Assembly (NCBI GenBank): GCA_016294105.1
Contig: JAEDCN010000004.1
Span: 84,319 to 148,318, forward strand
Origin: Treponema sp.
Lineage (GTDB): Bacteria; Spirochaetota; Spirochaetia; Treponematales; Treponemataceae
Reading direction: 5' to 3'
DNA: 64,000 nucleotides
Positions 47,540 through 55,717 of the stretch are shown one piece after another. Numbering within the stretch: position 1 is the stretch's first letter; the number at the start of each line of letters is the position of its first letter. Both the position numbers and the translations under genes were made by a program. A model generated the notes under the pieces. The model had not been told where the DNA came from, searched no databases, and worked only from the letters and a program-made list of their open reading frames with translations.

Positions 47540-47893
47540 ATGCCATTACCATTTATACCAGTTGTTGCTGCCTTGGCAGCAAAAGGTGCCGCTGTTGCAG
47601 GAACAGTTCTAGCTTCAAAGGCAGCCATTGGAGTTGGAGTCGCCCTTGCTGCTACTGTTGTTTCTGTTACTGTTGTAACGGTAGATGTTATTCGGAAGAA
47701 AATCCGTGAATGGAGGAAAAAAACTGGAAAAACTGTTACAGGCGCAAAGGTAACAGAATGTCTCAAAAGAGGCAATTTTAGTGAGGTCAAAGTTAATTTG
47801 TATGATGATGAGAATGATCTCTGTGGAGAGATGGAGTTTGATGGAAAAGAGATAGCTTCAGACATCAGAGTTGGAATGGTTTTCTCTGTATGA
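47540..47893 (+). CDS. Island protein 3: membrane protein with shared C-terminal module
   Basis: A 117-residue protein. ATG 47540 is preceded by AAGGAGG. Residues about 5-48 are extremely hydrophobic and Ala/Val-rich, enough for one long or two short membrane helices. A basic segment follows (IRKKIREWRKKTGK). The C-terminal part (KVTECLKRGNFSEVKVNLYD ... CGEMEFDGKEI) is similar to island protein 6 (SIKENLNNGNYGVVNCLYNT ... VSMDYATEV), sharing an L-x-x-G-N-F/Y-x-x-V-x-x-x-L-Y block, but it ends VGMVFSV and lacks the KDMI tail. It overlaps the AAA+ gene by 4 nt (ATGA). Confidence 0.65.
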   Translation: MPLPFIPVVAALAAKGAAVAGTVLASKAAIGVGVALAATVVSVTVVTVDVIRKKIREWRKKTGKTVTGAKVTECLKRGNFSEVKVNLYDDENDLCGEMEFDGKEIASDIRVGMVFSV

Positions 47894-49272
47894 GCAACAT
47901 TATTTTTTTACCATCAGAGTCAGAGAATGAACTACATCCCAATTTTAAAAAACAATTGGAAGAATGTTATGAAAAACTGCCTGCCAAAATTACCGACTCC
48001 GTATATCTTTATGTGGTAGAAAATCATCTTTCATATTTTCCTAATGCCACAAAGAAAAAACCTCACTTTCAGTACTGCGAAGAAAGACGATATCCTGCTG
48101 GTGAGCAAGAGCAGGTGAATAATTTTGTACGTGCGGTGCAAAATTTTTCTGAAATCTGGACAATCAACGGAGTTCTGCCTAAAAAAGACACTCGTATCTA
48201 TGTTTTTTTGAATTTTAAAGATAGAAGCCAGATAGAAAAACAATACTTTTCTATAGGTGGAAGCAAAACAAATTCAGGAAATCAAGAAGACACCCCGCCA
48301 TTGAATGTGGTGCCAGTAGAACCAAAGTATCGCTTTGCCAACATGGTTTTGAATCAAGAAGTGAAAGATCAGCTGGATTCCTGTGTCACCATGATTCATA
48401 ATCTCGATAAGATTTATGATGAATGGGGCTTTAGTGAGGTTGACCCAGTAAAAAAGTCGGTGTTGAATTTTTACGGTCCTCCAGGTACAGGAAAGACCAT
48501 GGCAGCCCATGCACTTTCTGCTGAATTGGGGAAGATGATTCTTGCTATTAATTATTCCGATGTGGAATCAAAGTTTGTGGGAGATGCACCAAAGAACTTA
48601 GTTTCAGTATTTAAGATTGCAGAGGAAAGGAACTGCGTATTGTTTTTTGATGAGGCAGATTCCTTTCTAGGCAAACGAGTCACCAATGTTAGTTCTAGTA
48701 GTGACCAAGCAGTAAATTCTCTGCGTAGTCAAATGCTCATTCTTTTAGAATCCTTTCCTGGCACGGTGATTTTTGCCACTAACCTAAACGAAAACTACGA
48801 CCAGGCATTTGTGAGTCGAATTATTAGTAGCATTCAATTCCAGCTTCCAGACACAGCATTGCGGAAAGACGCTATCACTAGAATGATTCCTACAAGGGCA
48901 CCTATAGACCGTTCCATTCTAACTGATGAATTACTGGACGACTTAGCGGAATTATGCGACGGCTTTTCTCACAGGGAAATTAAAAATGTTGCTTTATCTG
49001 TGCTGACGGAGTGTTGTAAGAATGATTCCCCTATCACGGAACAGTTATTGAGGGATGTATTCAAGACTAAGAAAGCATCTTTTGAAATTGAAAGAAAAAA
49101 ATCCAAAAATGGGGAGTCACTTGGCAAGGAAATAAAGAAAAAGCTCGAAAGCGGAAACTACAAAGTTCTTGGGCAGAAAGAGGAACTCAAAGAACTAAGA
49201 ACGAGTATTGGGTATGACCACCTATCCGCAGATTTTTTTAATATGACTACGGAAAAAGGTGAGACTACATAA
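47890..49272 (+). CDS. Island protein 4: Cdc48/FtsH-like AAA+ ATPase
   Basis: A 460-residue AAA+ ATPase. Residues 1-145 form an unrecognised N-terminal domain. The AAA core has Walker A GPPGTGKT (196-203), a pore-loop-like KFVGDAP (228-234), Walker B VLFFDE (250-255), sensor 1 ATNLN and the Arg finger in FVSRI (R310), then a helical lid. It resembles the classical remodelling clade (Cdc48, spastin, FtsH). The last 50 residues contain LESGNYKVLGQKEEL, echoing the L-x-x-G-N-Y module of proteins 3 and 6. No protease domain is present. It may unfold or assemble the small island proteins. Confidence 0.85.
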   Translation: MSNIIFLPSESENELHPNFKKQLEECYEKLPAKITDSVYLYVVENHLSYFPNATKKKPHFQYCEERRYPAGEQEQVNNFVRAVQNFSEIWTINGVLPKKDTRIYVFLNFKDRSQIEKQYFSIGGSKTNSGNQEDTPPLNVVPVEPKYRFANMVLNQEVKDQLDSCVTMIHNLDKIYDEWGFSEVDPVKKSVLNFYGPPGTGKTMAAHALSAELGKMILAINYSDVESKFVGDAPKNLVSVFKIAEERNCVLFFDEADSFLGKRVTNVSSSSDQAVNSLRSQMLILLESFPGTVIFATNLNENYDQAFVSRIISSIQFQLPDTALRKDAITRMIPTRAPIDRSILTDELLDDLAELCDGFSHREIKNVALSVLTECCKNDSPITEQLLRDVFKTKKASFEIERKKSKNGESLGKEIKKKLESGNYKVLGQKEELKELRTSIGYDHLSADFFNMTTEKGETT

Positions 49273-49293
49273 AGAAAACTCAGGAGGGAAGGA

Positions 49294-49746
49294 ATGAATG
49301 AGAGTTTAGGAAGGATTATAGGAGAAATTTTTGATGATTTGACAAAGATGGCATCAAAAACTTGGGACAATCTCTTTAATTTTTTCAAATCAGTATCAAA
49401 GGAACAGTATGATGCAATCAATCAATATGGTGGATTTGGAAAGGTACTGCAAGATGCTTGGAACATTGAAAATCAATCTAAGGGAGAATTGGCATTGAAA
49501 GATGTCATTGCTTGGCTCAAAAGTCATTTACCCAAGGATATGAGATGCAGGGGATGTATGATAGTGTTGGACAAAACTTTGGTTACTCCAACAGATCTCA
49601 GTTTTCCCCACCATTACTATGTCTGTTTTTTAGATACAAACAATGAAATTCTACATGAAAAACCTCAGATATTTTTTCATTGTAATGTCATTGATGCAGA
49701 ATTGCAGCAAAGTTTTGCTGGCAAAGACATGATTATTTTTGGCTGA
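49294..49746 (+). CDS. Island protein 5: small protein with KDMI tail
   Basis: A 150-residue protein of unknown family. The N-terminal 40 residues are an amphipathic helix with aromatics (IIGEIFDDLTKMASKTWDNL then FNFFKSV). The middle has CRGCMIVLDKT and HHYYVCFLDTNNEIL; the end is DAELQQSFAGKDMIIFG, the tail shared with proteins 1 and 6. AGGAGGG lies upstream of ATG 49294. It is 21 nt after the AAA+ gene. The CxxC and paired His residues could bind metal but may be coincidental. Confidence 0.6.
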   Translation: MNESLGRIIGEIFDDLTKMASKTWDNLFNFFKSVSKEQYDAINQYGGFGKVLQDAWNIENQSKGELALKDVIAWLKSHLPKDMRCRGCMIVLDKTLVTPTDLSFPHHYYVCFLDTNNEILHEKPQIFFHCNVIDAELQQSFAGKDMIIFG

Positions 49747-49766
49747 TAATAAATTTGGAGGATAAG

Positions 49767-50093
49767 ATGCTGTGGCTCTTTGAAAAATTATGGGAAGTCT
49801 TAAAAAGACTTGGAAGATGGCTTCGTACTAAAATATTGAATTTTGCAAAAAACATTAAAGCATTCTTTTTTGAAAAAAAACAGAAAGAACTTCTTCAAAA
49901 AAAGAGAGAAGTCATTGCTTGTTCAATTAAGGAAAATCTGAATAATGGCAACTATGGTGTAGTAAATTGTCTTTATAATACAGAAACAGAAGATGTTGTA
50001 AGCATGGATTATGCTACAGAAGTAGAAGCTGAACAACTTGACGCTGAAACAGTTAGTTACTTTGGCAGCAAAGATATGATTGTTCTTACCTAA
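49767..50093 (+). CDS. Island protein 6: small protein with amphipathic helix and KDMI tail
   Basis: A 108-residue protein; ATG 49767 is chosen because GGAGG lies 7 nt upstream. It opens with a strongly amphipathic, cationic, Trp-rich helix (MLWLFEKLWEVLKRLGRWLR), like membrane-active peptides, then a Lys-rich coil and the shared C-terminal module (SIKENLNNGNYGVVNCLYNT) ending AETVSYFGSKDMIVLT. This is the clearest example of the architecture common to the island's small proteins. Last gene before the right direct repeat. Confidence 0.6.
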   Translation: MLWLFEKLWEVLKRLGRWLRTKILNFAKNIKAFFFEKKQKELLQKKREVIACSIKENLNNGNYGVVNCLYNTETEDVVSMDYATEVEAEQLDAETVSYFGSKDMIVLT

Positions 50094-50098
50094 AACAT

Positions 50099-50123
50099 CA
50101 AACAGGGCTTGTTTTCCACCAAG
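50099..50123. repeat. Right 25-bp direct repeat (putative attR)
   Basis: Identical to 46351-46375. Here it is continued by CCCC, restoring the host terminator hairpin. Confidence 0.85.
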
Positions 50124-50126
50124 CCC
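50105..50126 (-). terminator. Terminator hairpin overlapping the right repeat
   Basis: GGGCTTG (50105-50111) and CAAGCCC (50120-50126), loop of 8 nt; on the minus strand followed by TGTTTGATGTTTT. It ends the gene at 50142-51272 and was probably bidirectional before the island inserted. Confidence 0.6.
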
Positions 50127-50141
50127 CTTCTTATATTCCGG

Positions 50142-51272
50142 CTACTTTACCTTGTAGCTTTTTACAATGGCATCAAAGTAGTTGCGATTGGCTTTATAGG
50201 CATTATCAAAAATTGTAAGGGTCATGATGGAGTAGCCACCAGCCTTGTTTTTAGTGACAAACTTAAAGTTTTGAGAAACAGCTTGCTCCTGGGGCAGGTG
50301 GCTGCGAATGGTAATTTCCAGCTCATTCTTGCCCTGCTTGATTTTGCGATTACCCCAGTCTGTGTAGGAGCCGGTGGTTCCCAAGGACAGGTTTCGGCAC
50401 AGAGCATCAAAAATAGCCTGACTTCCTGCTGCAGCCACCTGTTCTGTTGGTTGGAATTCGCTGAACATGATCATGGCCACGTCCCCAAGGAGATACATAT
50501 TTTCGGCTGCCTGGGTCCACTGGCTGTCCAGCTTGATTTCCTGGCTTCCTAGCTGAATCTTTTGGTTGGGCTTTTTCTCTGTGGAAACAAAGCTTCGTGG
50601 TTTGTCCTGCATAGGAGCGGGAAAACCAGTGAATTCAAAAAAACTATTGTCACTAGATGAGGTTAAGGCTCCCACGGTGGCCACTTGGAAGGCAGGCTTT
50701 CCGTCAATGTCGATGATTTCCTTCAGATTGAAGATAGGAATATCAAAGGAATACTTCATGGTCACCTTGCCGCCAAACTGGGAAAAATCCTCCCGACTAG
50801 AAACTTCACTTGCTACCACTGGCTCTGTCAACTTGCGGCGACGAGCAGAAAACTCGTAAATCAAGTCATGGAGATAGTTCACAATGTCCGTGTCGCTGCC
50901 GGTGATGTTGGTGAGGAATCTTTCCCCGGTCATCTCCGTCACGTCGGCTTCGGTGTTCACGGTAAAGAGAATCTCCACGGACTTTGGTGCTCCCACCATG
51001 CCCCCCTTGGTGGCCACTCCTGCCTGGGCCGCTGCCAAAGAAATTCCTTCCAATGGCTGGCTGGGGGCGTAGAAGCGCATTCCGTAGGTTCCCTCGTCGT
51101 AGTGGAGAATACCCACGTAGGCTTCGTAGGGAAAGGTGTAGTCTCGATAGTACACGTACTGGCCAGAATCGTCCTTTAAGTAACTTTGAATTCCAGGGAA
51201 GGCAAAAAGACTTGAGGCGCTCATCATCAATAGTAAAGAATAAAGTAAGGAAAGAAGGTGTGTTTTTTTCAT
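50142..51272 (-). CDS. Exported protein of unknown function
   Basis: A 376-residue exported protein. Signal peptide: MKKTHLLSLLYSLLLMMSAS then SLFAF. The mature protein is beta-rich (YVYYRDYTFPYEAYVGILHY, YGMRFYAPSQPL, GGKVTMKYSFDIPIFNLKEI) with many short strands and no membrane helix, as in periplasmic or outer-membrane-associated proteins. I do not recognise the family; it may be spirochaete-specific. ATG 51272 follows AGGACTAGT. It converges on the island and shares its terminator repeat. Confidence 0.7.
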   Translation of the reverse strand: MKKTHLLSLLYSLLLMMSASSLFAFPGIQSYLKDDSGQYVYYRDYTFPYEAYVGILHYDEGTYGMRFYAPSQPLEGISLAAAQAGVATKGGMVGAPKSVEILFTVNTEADVTEMTGERFLTNITGSDTDIVNYLHDLIYEFSARRRKLTEPVVASEVSSREDFSQFGGKVTMKYSFDIPIFNLKEIIDIDGKPAFQVATVGALTSSSDNSFFEFTGFPAPMQDKPRSFVSTEKKPNQKIQLGSQEIKLDSQWTQAAENMYLLGDVAMIMFSEFQPTEQVAAAGSQAIFDALCRNLSLGTTGSYTDWGNRKIKQGKNELEITIRSHLPQEQAVSQNFKFVTKNKAGGYSIMTLTIFDNAYKANRNYFDAIVKSYKVK

Positions 51273-51340
51273 ACTAGTCCTGTTCACAAAAATTTTTTTT
51301 GACAGAATAAAGGTGTCTACAAAGGGTTTTGTTTTAGGTG

Positions 51341-51381
51341 AAACAATCTGGTCAAAAGAGAACCTTTCAACCAGATTGTTT
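51341..51381 (-). terminator. Terminator of proS
   Basis: AAACAATCTGGT (51341-51352) and ACCAGATTGTTT (51370-51381) form a perfect 12-bp stem; an inner AAAG/CTTT extends it. T-rich on both sides. Confidence 0.7.
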
Positions 51382-51392
51382 TTGAATCTATC

Positions 51393-53237
51393 TTAGCTAT
51401 CCAGCTGGGCTAAAGCCTCTCGAACAATGGTGGCAACCTGTTCTGCTGCCTTGTCCTGGGGTACTAAGCTTGCATCCTTTTCGGAGCGCAGCTTGATTTC
51501 CACATTGGGCAGGTTCTTGTCACCAACAACGATTCGTACGGGAATACCAATGAGATCCATATCCTTGAACTTAACACCAGGACGCTCGTTCCTGTCATCA
51601 AGTAAAACCTCTACGCCCAGCTTTTGTAACTGATTGTAGAGAGAATCTGCAACTTCTTTCATCTGACCGTCGTATTTTACGGGAACGATAACCACCTGAT
51701 AAGGGGCTGCGTTCATGGGCCAAATGATACCGTTTTCGTCGTGGTGCTCCTCGATGATAGAAGCCAAGGCGCGGTCTACACCGATACCGTAGCAGCCCAT
51801 AATAGGAGTTTGCTGCTTGCCGTTTTCGTCAAGGTAGGTAACGTTCATGGATTTGCTGTACTTGTAGCCCAGCTTAAAGATGTGCCCTAGCTCGTTACCC
51901 TTCTTGCTGTAGAACTCTCCACCGCAGCAGGGGCACTTGTCTCCAGCTACAACGGTGCGAACATCGGCAGTGATAAAGGGAACAAAGTCACGAATGGGCT
52001 CCACGTGGATATTGTCCACATCCGCTGTTCCGCCACCAGTTACGGTGTCGTGGACGTGGGCTTCAAAGCTACCGTCCTCTTTTTGTGTCATAACACTGAA
52101 ATCTGCCAACAAGGGCAGCTTGGTAAGACCAACGGGGCCAACAAAGCCGTGGGGAGCACCAGAATAAGCGATAACATCAGCTTCTTCTGCTAACTCCACC
52201 TCGCTGGCTTTGAGATTGGCTGCCAACTTTGCTTCGTTTACATCCAAGTCGCCACGGATGGCAACAGCCACAAAGCACACTGGATATACAGGTACGCCAC
52301 CTTCCATCTCGCGCTTAAAGCTTTGTCCGCCAGGAGCTGTCCGCAGGTCAAGCTCGCAGTTGTATACCTTGTAAATCAGTACCTTAATAAACTGGGTGGC
52401 AGGCATCTTGAAGAATTCTTCCATCTGGGCAATGGTTTCTACTCCAGGGCAGGGCACCTTTTCAATGGCAAGCTCTGTTGCCACCTGGGGATTCCCGTCC
52501 TTGTCCAAAGCCACGTCAGGAGCACAGGCAGCCTTTTCGGTGTTGGCAGCGTAATCGCAGTTGGGGCAAAGAATCAAGGTATCGTCACCAACGGCACTTT
52601 CCACCATGAATTCCTCGGAACCACTTCCACCCATGGCACCAGAGTCAGCAGAAACAGGGATAACGGAAAGACCAAGCCGCTTGAAAATCCGCTTGTAGGC
52701 GGCCTCCATGGCAAGGTAGGTTTCATCCAAGCTTTCTGCAGTGGTGTGGAAGGAATAAGCATCCTTCATGGTGAATTCACGGCCACGCATAACGCCATAG
52801 CGGGGACGAATCTCGTCACGATATTTTGTGTTAATTTGGTACAGTGTAAGGGGGAGCTGCTTGTAGGATTCCAATTCATCCCGAACAAGTGCGGTAAAGG
52901 CTTCCTCGGCAGTAGGGCTTACCACCAATTCCTGGTCAACGCGGTTTTTTACACGGAGCATTCCAGCTCCCATGGTTTCCCAGCGGCCAGACTCACGCCA
53001 CAATTCACCTGGAACCACCACAGATGGCTTACATTCCAATGCGCCAATGGCATCCATTTCTTGGCGAACAATATTTTCCACCTTGCGGAAGGCTTTCAGT
53101 CCCAAGGGAAAATAGGTAAAAAGGCCGTTGCCCAACTTACGAATCAAACCGGCTCGCAGCATCAGCTGATGGCTGGCAATAACAGCCTCTGCAGGTACTT
53201 CCCGCAGAGTAGCAATCAATGTATTGGAAGCTTTCAT
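51393..53237 (-). CDS. proS: Prolyl-tRNA synthetase (bacterial type)
   Basis: Charges tRNA-Pro. The 614-residue class II synthetase starts MKASNTLIATLREVPAEA, has motif 1-2 regions (GLKAFRKVENIVRQEMDAIG; TKYRDEIRPRYGVMRGREF), an inserted editing domain of the YbaK type (about residues 230-410, with FIKVLIYK and APHGFVGPVGL), motif 3 (YGIGVDRALASIIE) and a C-terminal anticodon domain (VIVPVKYDG ... LDDRNERPGVKFKDMDLIGIP). Length and order match E. coli-type ProRS, which edits Ala-tRNA-Pro. It is transcribed alone. Confidence 0.96.
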   Translation of the reverse strand: MKASNTLIATLREVPAEAVIASHQLMLRAGLIRKLGNGLFTYFPLGLKAFRKVENIVRQEMDAIGALECKPSVVVPGELWRESGRWETMGAGMLRVKNRVDQELVVSPTAEEAFTALVRDELESYKQLPLTLYQINTKYRDEIRPRYGVMRGREFTMKDAYSFHTTAESLDETYLAMEAAYKRIFKRLGLSVIPVSADSGAMGGSGSEEFMVESAVGDDTLILCPNCDYAANTEKAACAPDVALDKDGNPQVATELAIEKVPCPGVETIAQMEEFFKMPATQFIKVLIYKVYNCELDLRTAPGGQSFKREMEGGVPVYPVCFVAVAIRGDLDVNEAKLAANLKASEVELAEEADVIAYSGAPHGFVGPVGLTKLPLLADFSVMTQKEDGSFEAHVHDTVTGGGTADVDNIHVEPIRDFVPFITADVRTVVAGDKCPCCGGEFYSKKGNELGHIFKLGYKYSKSMNVTYLDENGKQQTPIMGCYGIGVDRALASIIEEHHDENGIIWPMNAAPYQVVIVPVKYDGQMKEVADSLYNQLQKLGVEVLLDDRNERPGVKFKDMDLIGIPVRIVVGDKNLPNVEIKLRSEKDASLVPQDKAAEQVATIVREALAQLDS

Positions 53238-53331
53238 AATGAAGCTATTTTATAGCAGATACGGGATTTGGTAAAGTAAGGGAATTTAGGTGTTCTACAA
53301 GAACGCAAGTTCTAAAATACAAGATTAAACC

Positions 53332-53360
53332 TTGAAAAAATAAGATTTTACAGATACACT
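53332..53360 (+). promoter_or_regulatory. Promoter of the lipoprotein-SH3 operon
   Basis: TTGAAA (53332-53337), 17 nt, TACACT (53355-53360). Upstream at 53301-53312 is GAACGCAAGTTC, a GAAC-N4-GTTC inverted repeat resembling a Bacillus-type LexA box, of doubtful meaning. Confidence 0.5.
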
Positions 53361-53406
53361 TTTTATAAATCATGAAGATACTTTAGTATTGATTCAGGAG
53401 GAAGTA

Positions 53407-54171
53407 ATGAATAAGAAATTTTTGATTCTAGGACTTGTTTGTATCCTAGGATTCATGACAGCTTGTAGCAAACAGGAAGGTGCAAGTGGAACAGTCTCTG
53501 TTCAGGATCCAGAAATCCCTAACGTTCCACAAAAAACATTCACACAGAAGGCTGCCGTTAGCTTGTATCCCGGTACCCCCTTGTATCGGGAAAACTCAGA
53601 GGGAAAAATGGTGTATGCAGATGAAGTGGTGAAAGGCGAAGTGCTTTCAGTTTGTTATGATGCTGCCACAGATCAAATTGAGGAGAAAGAGACTATTCGT
53701 CTTCTTTCTAGTGGCAAGGAAGACACACTGAATTTCGTAATGGTAGCCTTTGACGGTGAAGAATACTGGACTCGTGATATTTTCATTGCTAAAGACTCAG
53801 ACAGTGCTTGTACTGTAATTGAAGAAGTCTATATCTATAGTTCTCCAGAAAATATTGGCATTACCAGTGAAAAGATTTCTGCCGGTGATATGTTGGCAGT
53901 GAATCTGTCCCAAACTCCATCAAATGGTTTTAGGGAAGTTACCATCTACAATGGAAAGCCCTATGGTCGTCAAGTATATCTTCAGGACGCAGACCTAATC
54001 ACAAGTCAGGAAAATATAACTGCTATCAAAACCATCAATCGACTTAAAGAATTAGCAGCTAATCCTGATGCCAAGCTCAAGCCAGAAGTGGCAGTACAAA
54101 TAGAAGAGTTGGTATCAGACATGGCAATTTTCCCCGATGTGTGGAATTATCTTTTTGGCGAAAGTCTGTAA
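53407..54171 (+). CDS. Lipoprotein with SH3-like repeats
   Basis: A 254-residue lipoprotein. ATG 53407 is preceded by AGGAGG. The signal peptide ends in a lipobox (LGFMTAC) with the lipidated Cys near residue 20. The mature part starts with a Ser/Gln linker and contains two beta-rich units (AVSLYPGTPLYRENSEGKMV; EEVYIYSSPENIGITSEKIS) typical of bacterial SH3-like domains, then a helical C-terminus. It likely binds peptidoglycan or another envelope partner. It is paralogous in layout to the next gene, 18 nt downstream. Confidence 0.78.
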   Translation: MNKKFLILGLVCILGFMTACSKQEGASGTVSVQDPEIPNVPQKTFTQKAAVSLYPGTPLYRENSEGKMVYADEVVKGEVLSVCYDAATDQIEEKETIRLLSSGKEDTLNFVMVAFDGEEYWTRDIFIAKDSDSACTVIEEVYIYSSPENIGITSEKISAGDMLAVNLSQTPSNGFREVTIYNGKPYGRQVYLQDADLITSQENITAIKTINRLKELAANPDAKLKPEVAVQIEELVSDMAIFPDVWNYLFGESL

Positions 54172-54189
54172 TAAGGTGAGGTAAAATCT

Positions 54190-55149
54190 ATGGAAAAGAA
54201 AATGAATAAATTTTTTGCAGCTCTGGGATTGAGCCTGATTCTTGGAGCCTTTGCAATGGCCCAAACGGTAGTTGCTTTGCGGGATAATACACCTCTTCGT
54301 TCCGACAACGGCAAAGGTGGCGTTGAATGGGCATTGGAGATTCTCGCTGGCCAAAAGTTGGAGCTTCTAGATCCAACTCCTGTTCAGATGGATTTAGTGA
54401 CCAGCAGTGAAACTACTCCCAACGTAGATTTTTACAAGGTACGACATCAAGGGAAGAATTATTTTATCAGAACCAGCGAAGCCACTCCAGCTTCTCAGGC
54501 AGCAGTTATTACCCAAGATGCGGTTTTGTTTACCAGACCACGTCTTTCTGACTTCAGAAACGCTCTCTTGGAAGCTGGCAGCATTGTGGTAGCAGGAAAT
54601 CAAGTGACTCATGCTGGAATCGATTTTACCGAGGTATTTTTCTTTGACACTGCAGCCTGGCAAATCAGAAGCCGCTACGTAGTTACAGACATGGTAAGCA
54701 AGTCCAACAGCGATGTGGAAGCTGTTCAGTTGTTGCAAAAAGCTTCCACCATGAAGGACAAGGGGATACAACAAGAATTGGTCCACAGTGCCATGAACTT
54801 AAACACTTCTTCAGAAATCGAAAAGCTACTTCAGGATTTTGCCCAAGAGCTAGAAGGTTCTACCATCACTCAGGAAGATATCATTGCCTTGGAAGCACCA
54901 CAAGTTGGAGTTATTTCCACTGGAGATGGGGATAACGTAAATGTTCGTTCCTTCCCTGGAACTGGCTCAGAAAGTCAGGTAGTGGGCCAATTGCCTCAAG
55001 AAACCATGGTAGAGATTATTGCCACAACTGCAAAAAATCAGACTATCGATGGAATTGAAGCCCCTTGGTATCAGGTAAAAGCCACACTTAGTGAGGGAGA
55101 AACAGCTGTAGAAGGCTGGATTTTTGGTGGTTACATAAAAACTGAATAA
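54190..55149 (+). CDS. Exported SH3-domain protein
   Basis: A 319-residue exported protein with a signal peptide (MEKKMNKFFAALGLSLILGA then FAMAQ). It has an N-terminal SH3-like unit (VVALRDNTPLRSDNGKGGVE), a second (DAVLFTRPRLSDFRNALLEA), a helical middle (about 165-225) and a canonical C-terminal SH3_3 domain (VISTGDGDNVNVRSFPGTGS ... VEGWIFGGYIKTE). The N-terminal half matches the neighbouring lipoprotein in pattern, so the genes likely arose by duplication. Envelope function is inferred. AAGGTGAGG precedes ATG 54190. Confidence 0.8.
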   Translation: MEKKMNKFFAALGLSLILGAFAMAQTVVALRDNTPLRSDNGKGGVEWALEILAGQKLELLDPTPVQMDLVTSSETTPNVDFYKVRHQGKNYFIRTSEATPASQAAVITQDAVLFTRPRLSDFRNALLEAGSIVVAGNQVTHAGIDFTEVFFFDTAAWQIRSRYVVTDMVSKSNSDVEAVQLLQKASTMKDKGIQQELVHSAMNLNTSSEIEKLLQDFAQELEGSTITQEDIIALEAPQVGVISTGDGDNVNVRSFPGTGSESQVVGQLPQETMVEIIATTAKNQTIDGIEAPWYQVKATLSEGETAVEGWIFGGYIKTE

Positions 55150-55163
55150 AATAACAATGAAGG

Positions 55164-55188
55164 CAGCCTTTTCCCTGGGAAAAGGCTG
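55164..55188 (+). promoter_or_regulatory. Perfect 12-bp hairpin before the DUF1963 gene
   Basis: CAGCCTTTTCCC and GGGAAAAGGCTG around a single T. No T-run follows; the next bases are the GGAGG of the downstream gene, so it may modulate translation or stabilise RNA rather than terminate. Confidence 0.5.
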
Positions 55189-55202
55189 TGCATGGAGGAA
55201 AA

Positions 55203-55679
55203 ATGGGTGGACTACTAAAAAAACTTTTCGGATTTGGAAATCCTCTGCAAAAAGTTGTTCAAACAGCTCCAACCTCTGCTTCTAGCCAAGGTGAAAAGCA
55301 GGAAGGATTTTTTAGCTTGGAGCAACAGCAGCTCCTTGTGGCTCAGCTTCAAAAAGCTATTATGGCTACTGGGCTTCCTCTGCCACCAGAAGGAACCAGC
55401 CTTTACGATATATTCTGTGAAGATATGTATAATCAGATGGCAGATTGGAATGAAGGTTATTGGTTAGGTGGTTATCCCTGCTTTACCCAGGATACTCCTC
55501 GTTTTTCTCGCTCAGACTATGCTGCTTGCACCAATCTTTTGTTCCAGATGGATAGCTGTGGAAGAGAGGATGCTGAGATTTTGTGGGGAGACACAGGAGT
55601 GGGGAACTTCCTGATAGCTCCAGAGGATCTTCAGCAGCTGGATTTTTCTAGAGTTTTGTATAACTGGGATTGTTTGTAA
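55203..55679 (+). CDS. DUF1963 (YwqG-like) protein, short
   Basis: A 158-residue protein. ATG 55203 has GGAGG upstream. The N-terminal 55 residues are a low-complexity Gly/Gln/Ser-rich leader (MGGLLKKLFGFGNPLQK). The C-terminal 90 residues (YWLGGYPCFTQDTPRF, LLFQMDS and EILWGDTGVGNFLI then EDLQQLDFSRV) match the end of the DUF1963/YwqG family, whose members are about 250 residues. So it is a short or N-terminally reduced member. Function of the family is unknown. The stop codon lies inside the following terminator. Confidence 0.7.
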   Translation: MGGLLKKLFGFGNPLQKVVQTAPTSASSQGEKQEGFFSLEQQQLLVAQLQKAIMATGLPLPPEGTSLYDIFCEDMYNQMADWNEGYWLGGYPCFTQDTPRFSRSDYAACTNLLFQMDSCGREDAEILWGDTGVGNFLIAPEDLQQLDFSRVLYNWDCL

Positions 55680-55717
55680 AAGCAAAAGGTGGCTTTTTAG
55701 CCACCTTTTGCTTTTAC
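55676..55717. terminator. Strong bidirectional terminator
   Basis: An 18-bp perfect stem: GTAAAAGCAAAAGGTGGC (55676-55693) and its complement (55700-55717) with loop TTTTTA. It includes both stop codons of the convergent genes. Confidence 0.85.

Larger units (their letters stand above)
46351..50123. mobile_element. 3.7-kb island flanked by 25-bp direct repeats, no integrase
   Basis: Perfect 25-bp direct repeats (46351-46375 and 50099-50123) bracket exactly one XRE gene and a six-gene operon. The repeat is the core of a terminator hairpin between the convergent GerMN and exported-protein genes: only the right copy retains the full stem, so the left copy lies where the host terminator was interrupted. 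The inside is visibly richer in A+T than both flanks. No recombinase is encoded. Mobilisation in trans by a site-specific recombinase is the simplest reading. The gene content suggests a defence, conflict or stress cassette, but nothing proves this. Confidence 0.65.

Noticed and set aside
46351..50123. Island as an integron cassette array
   Set aside because: The repeats are perfect direct copies of a terminator, with no attC-like core sites, several genes in one operon, and no intI.
52323..53255. 310-codon plus-strand frame
   Set aside because: Antisense to proS, whose motifs and length are complete.
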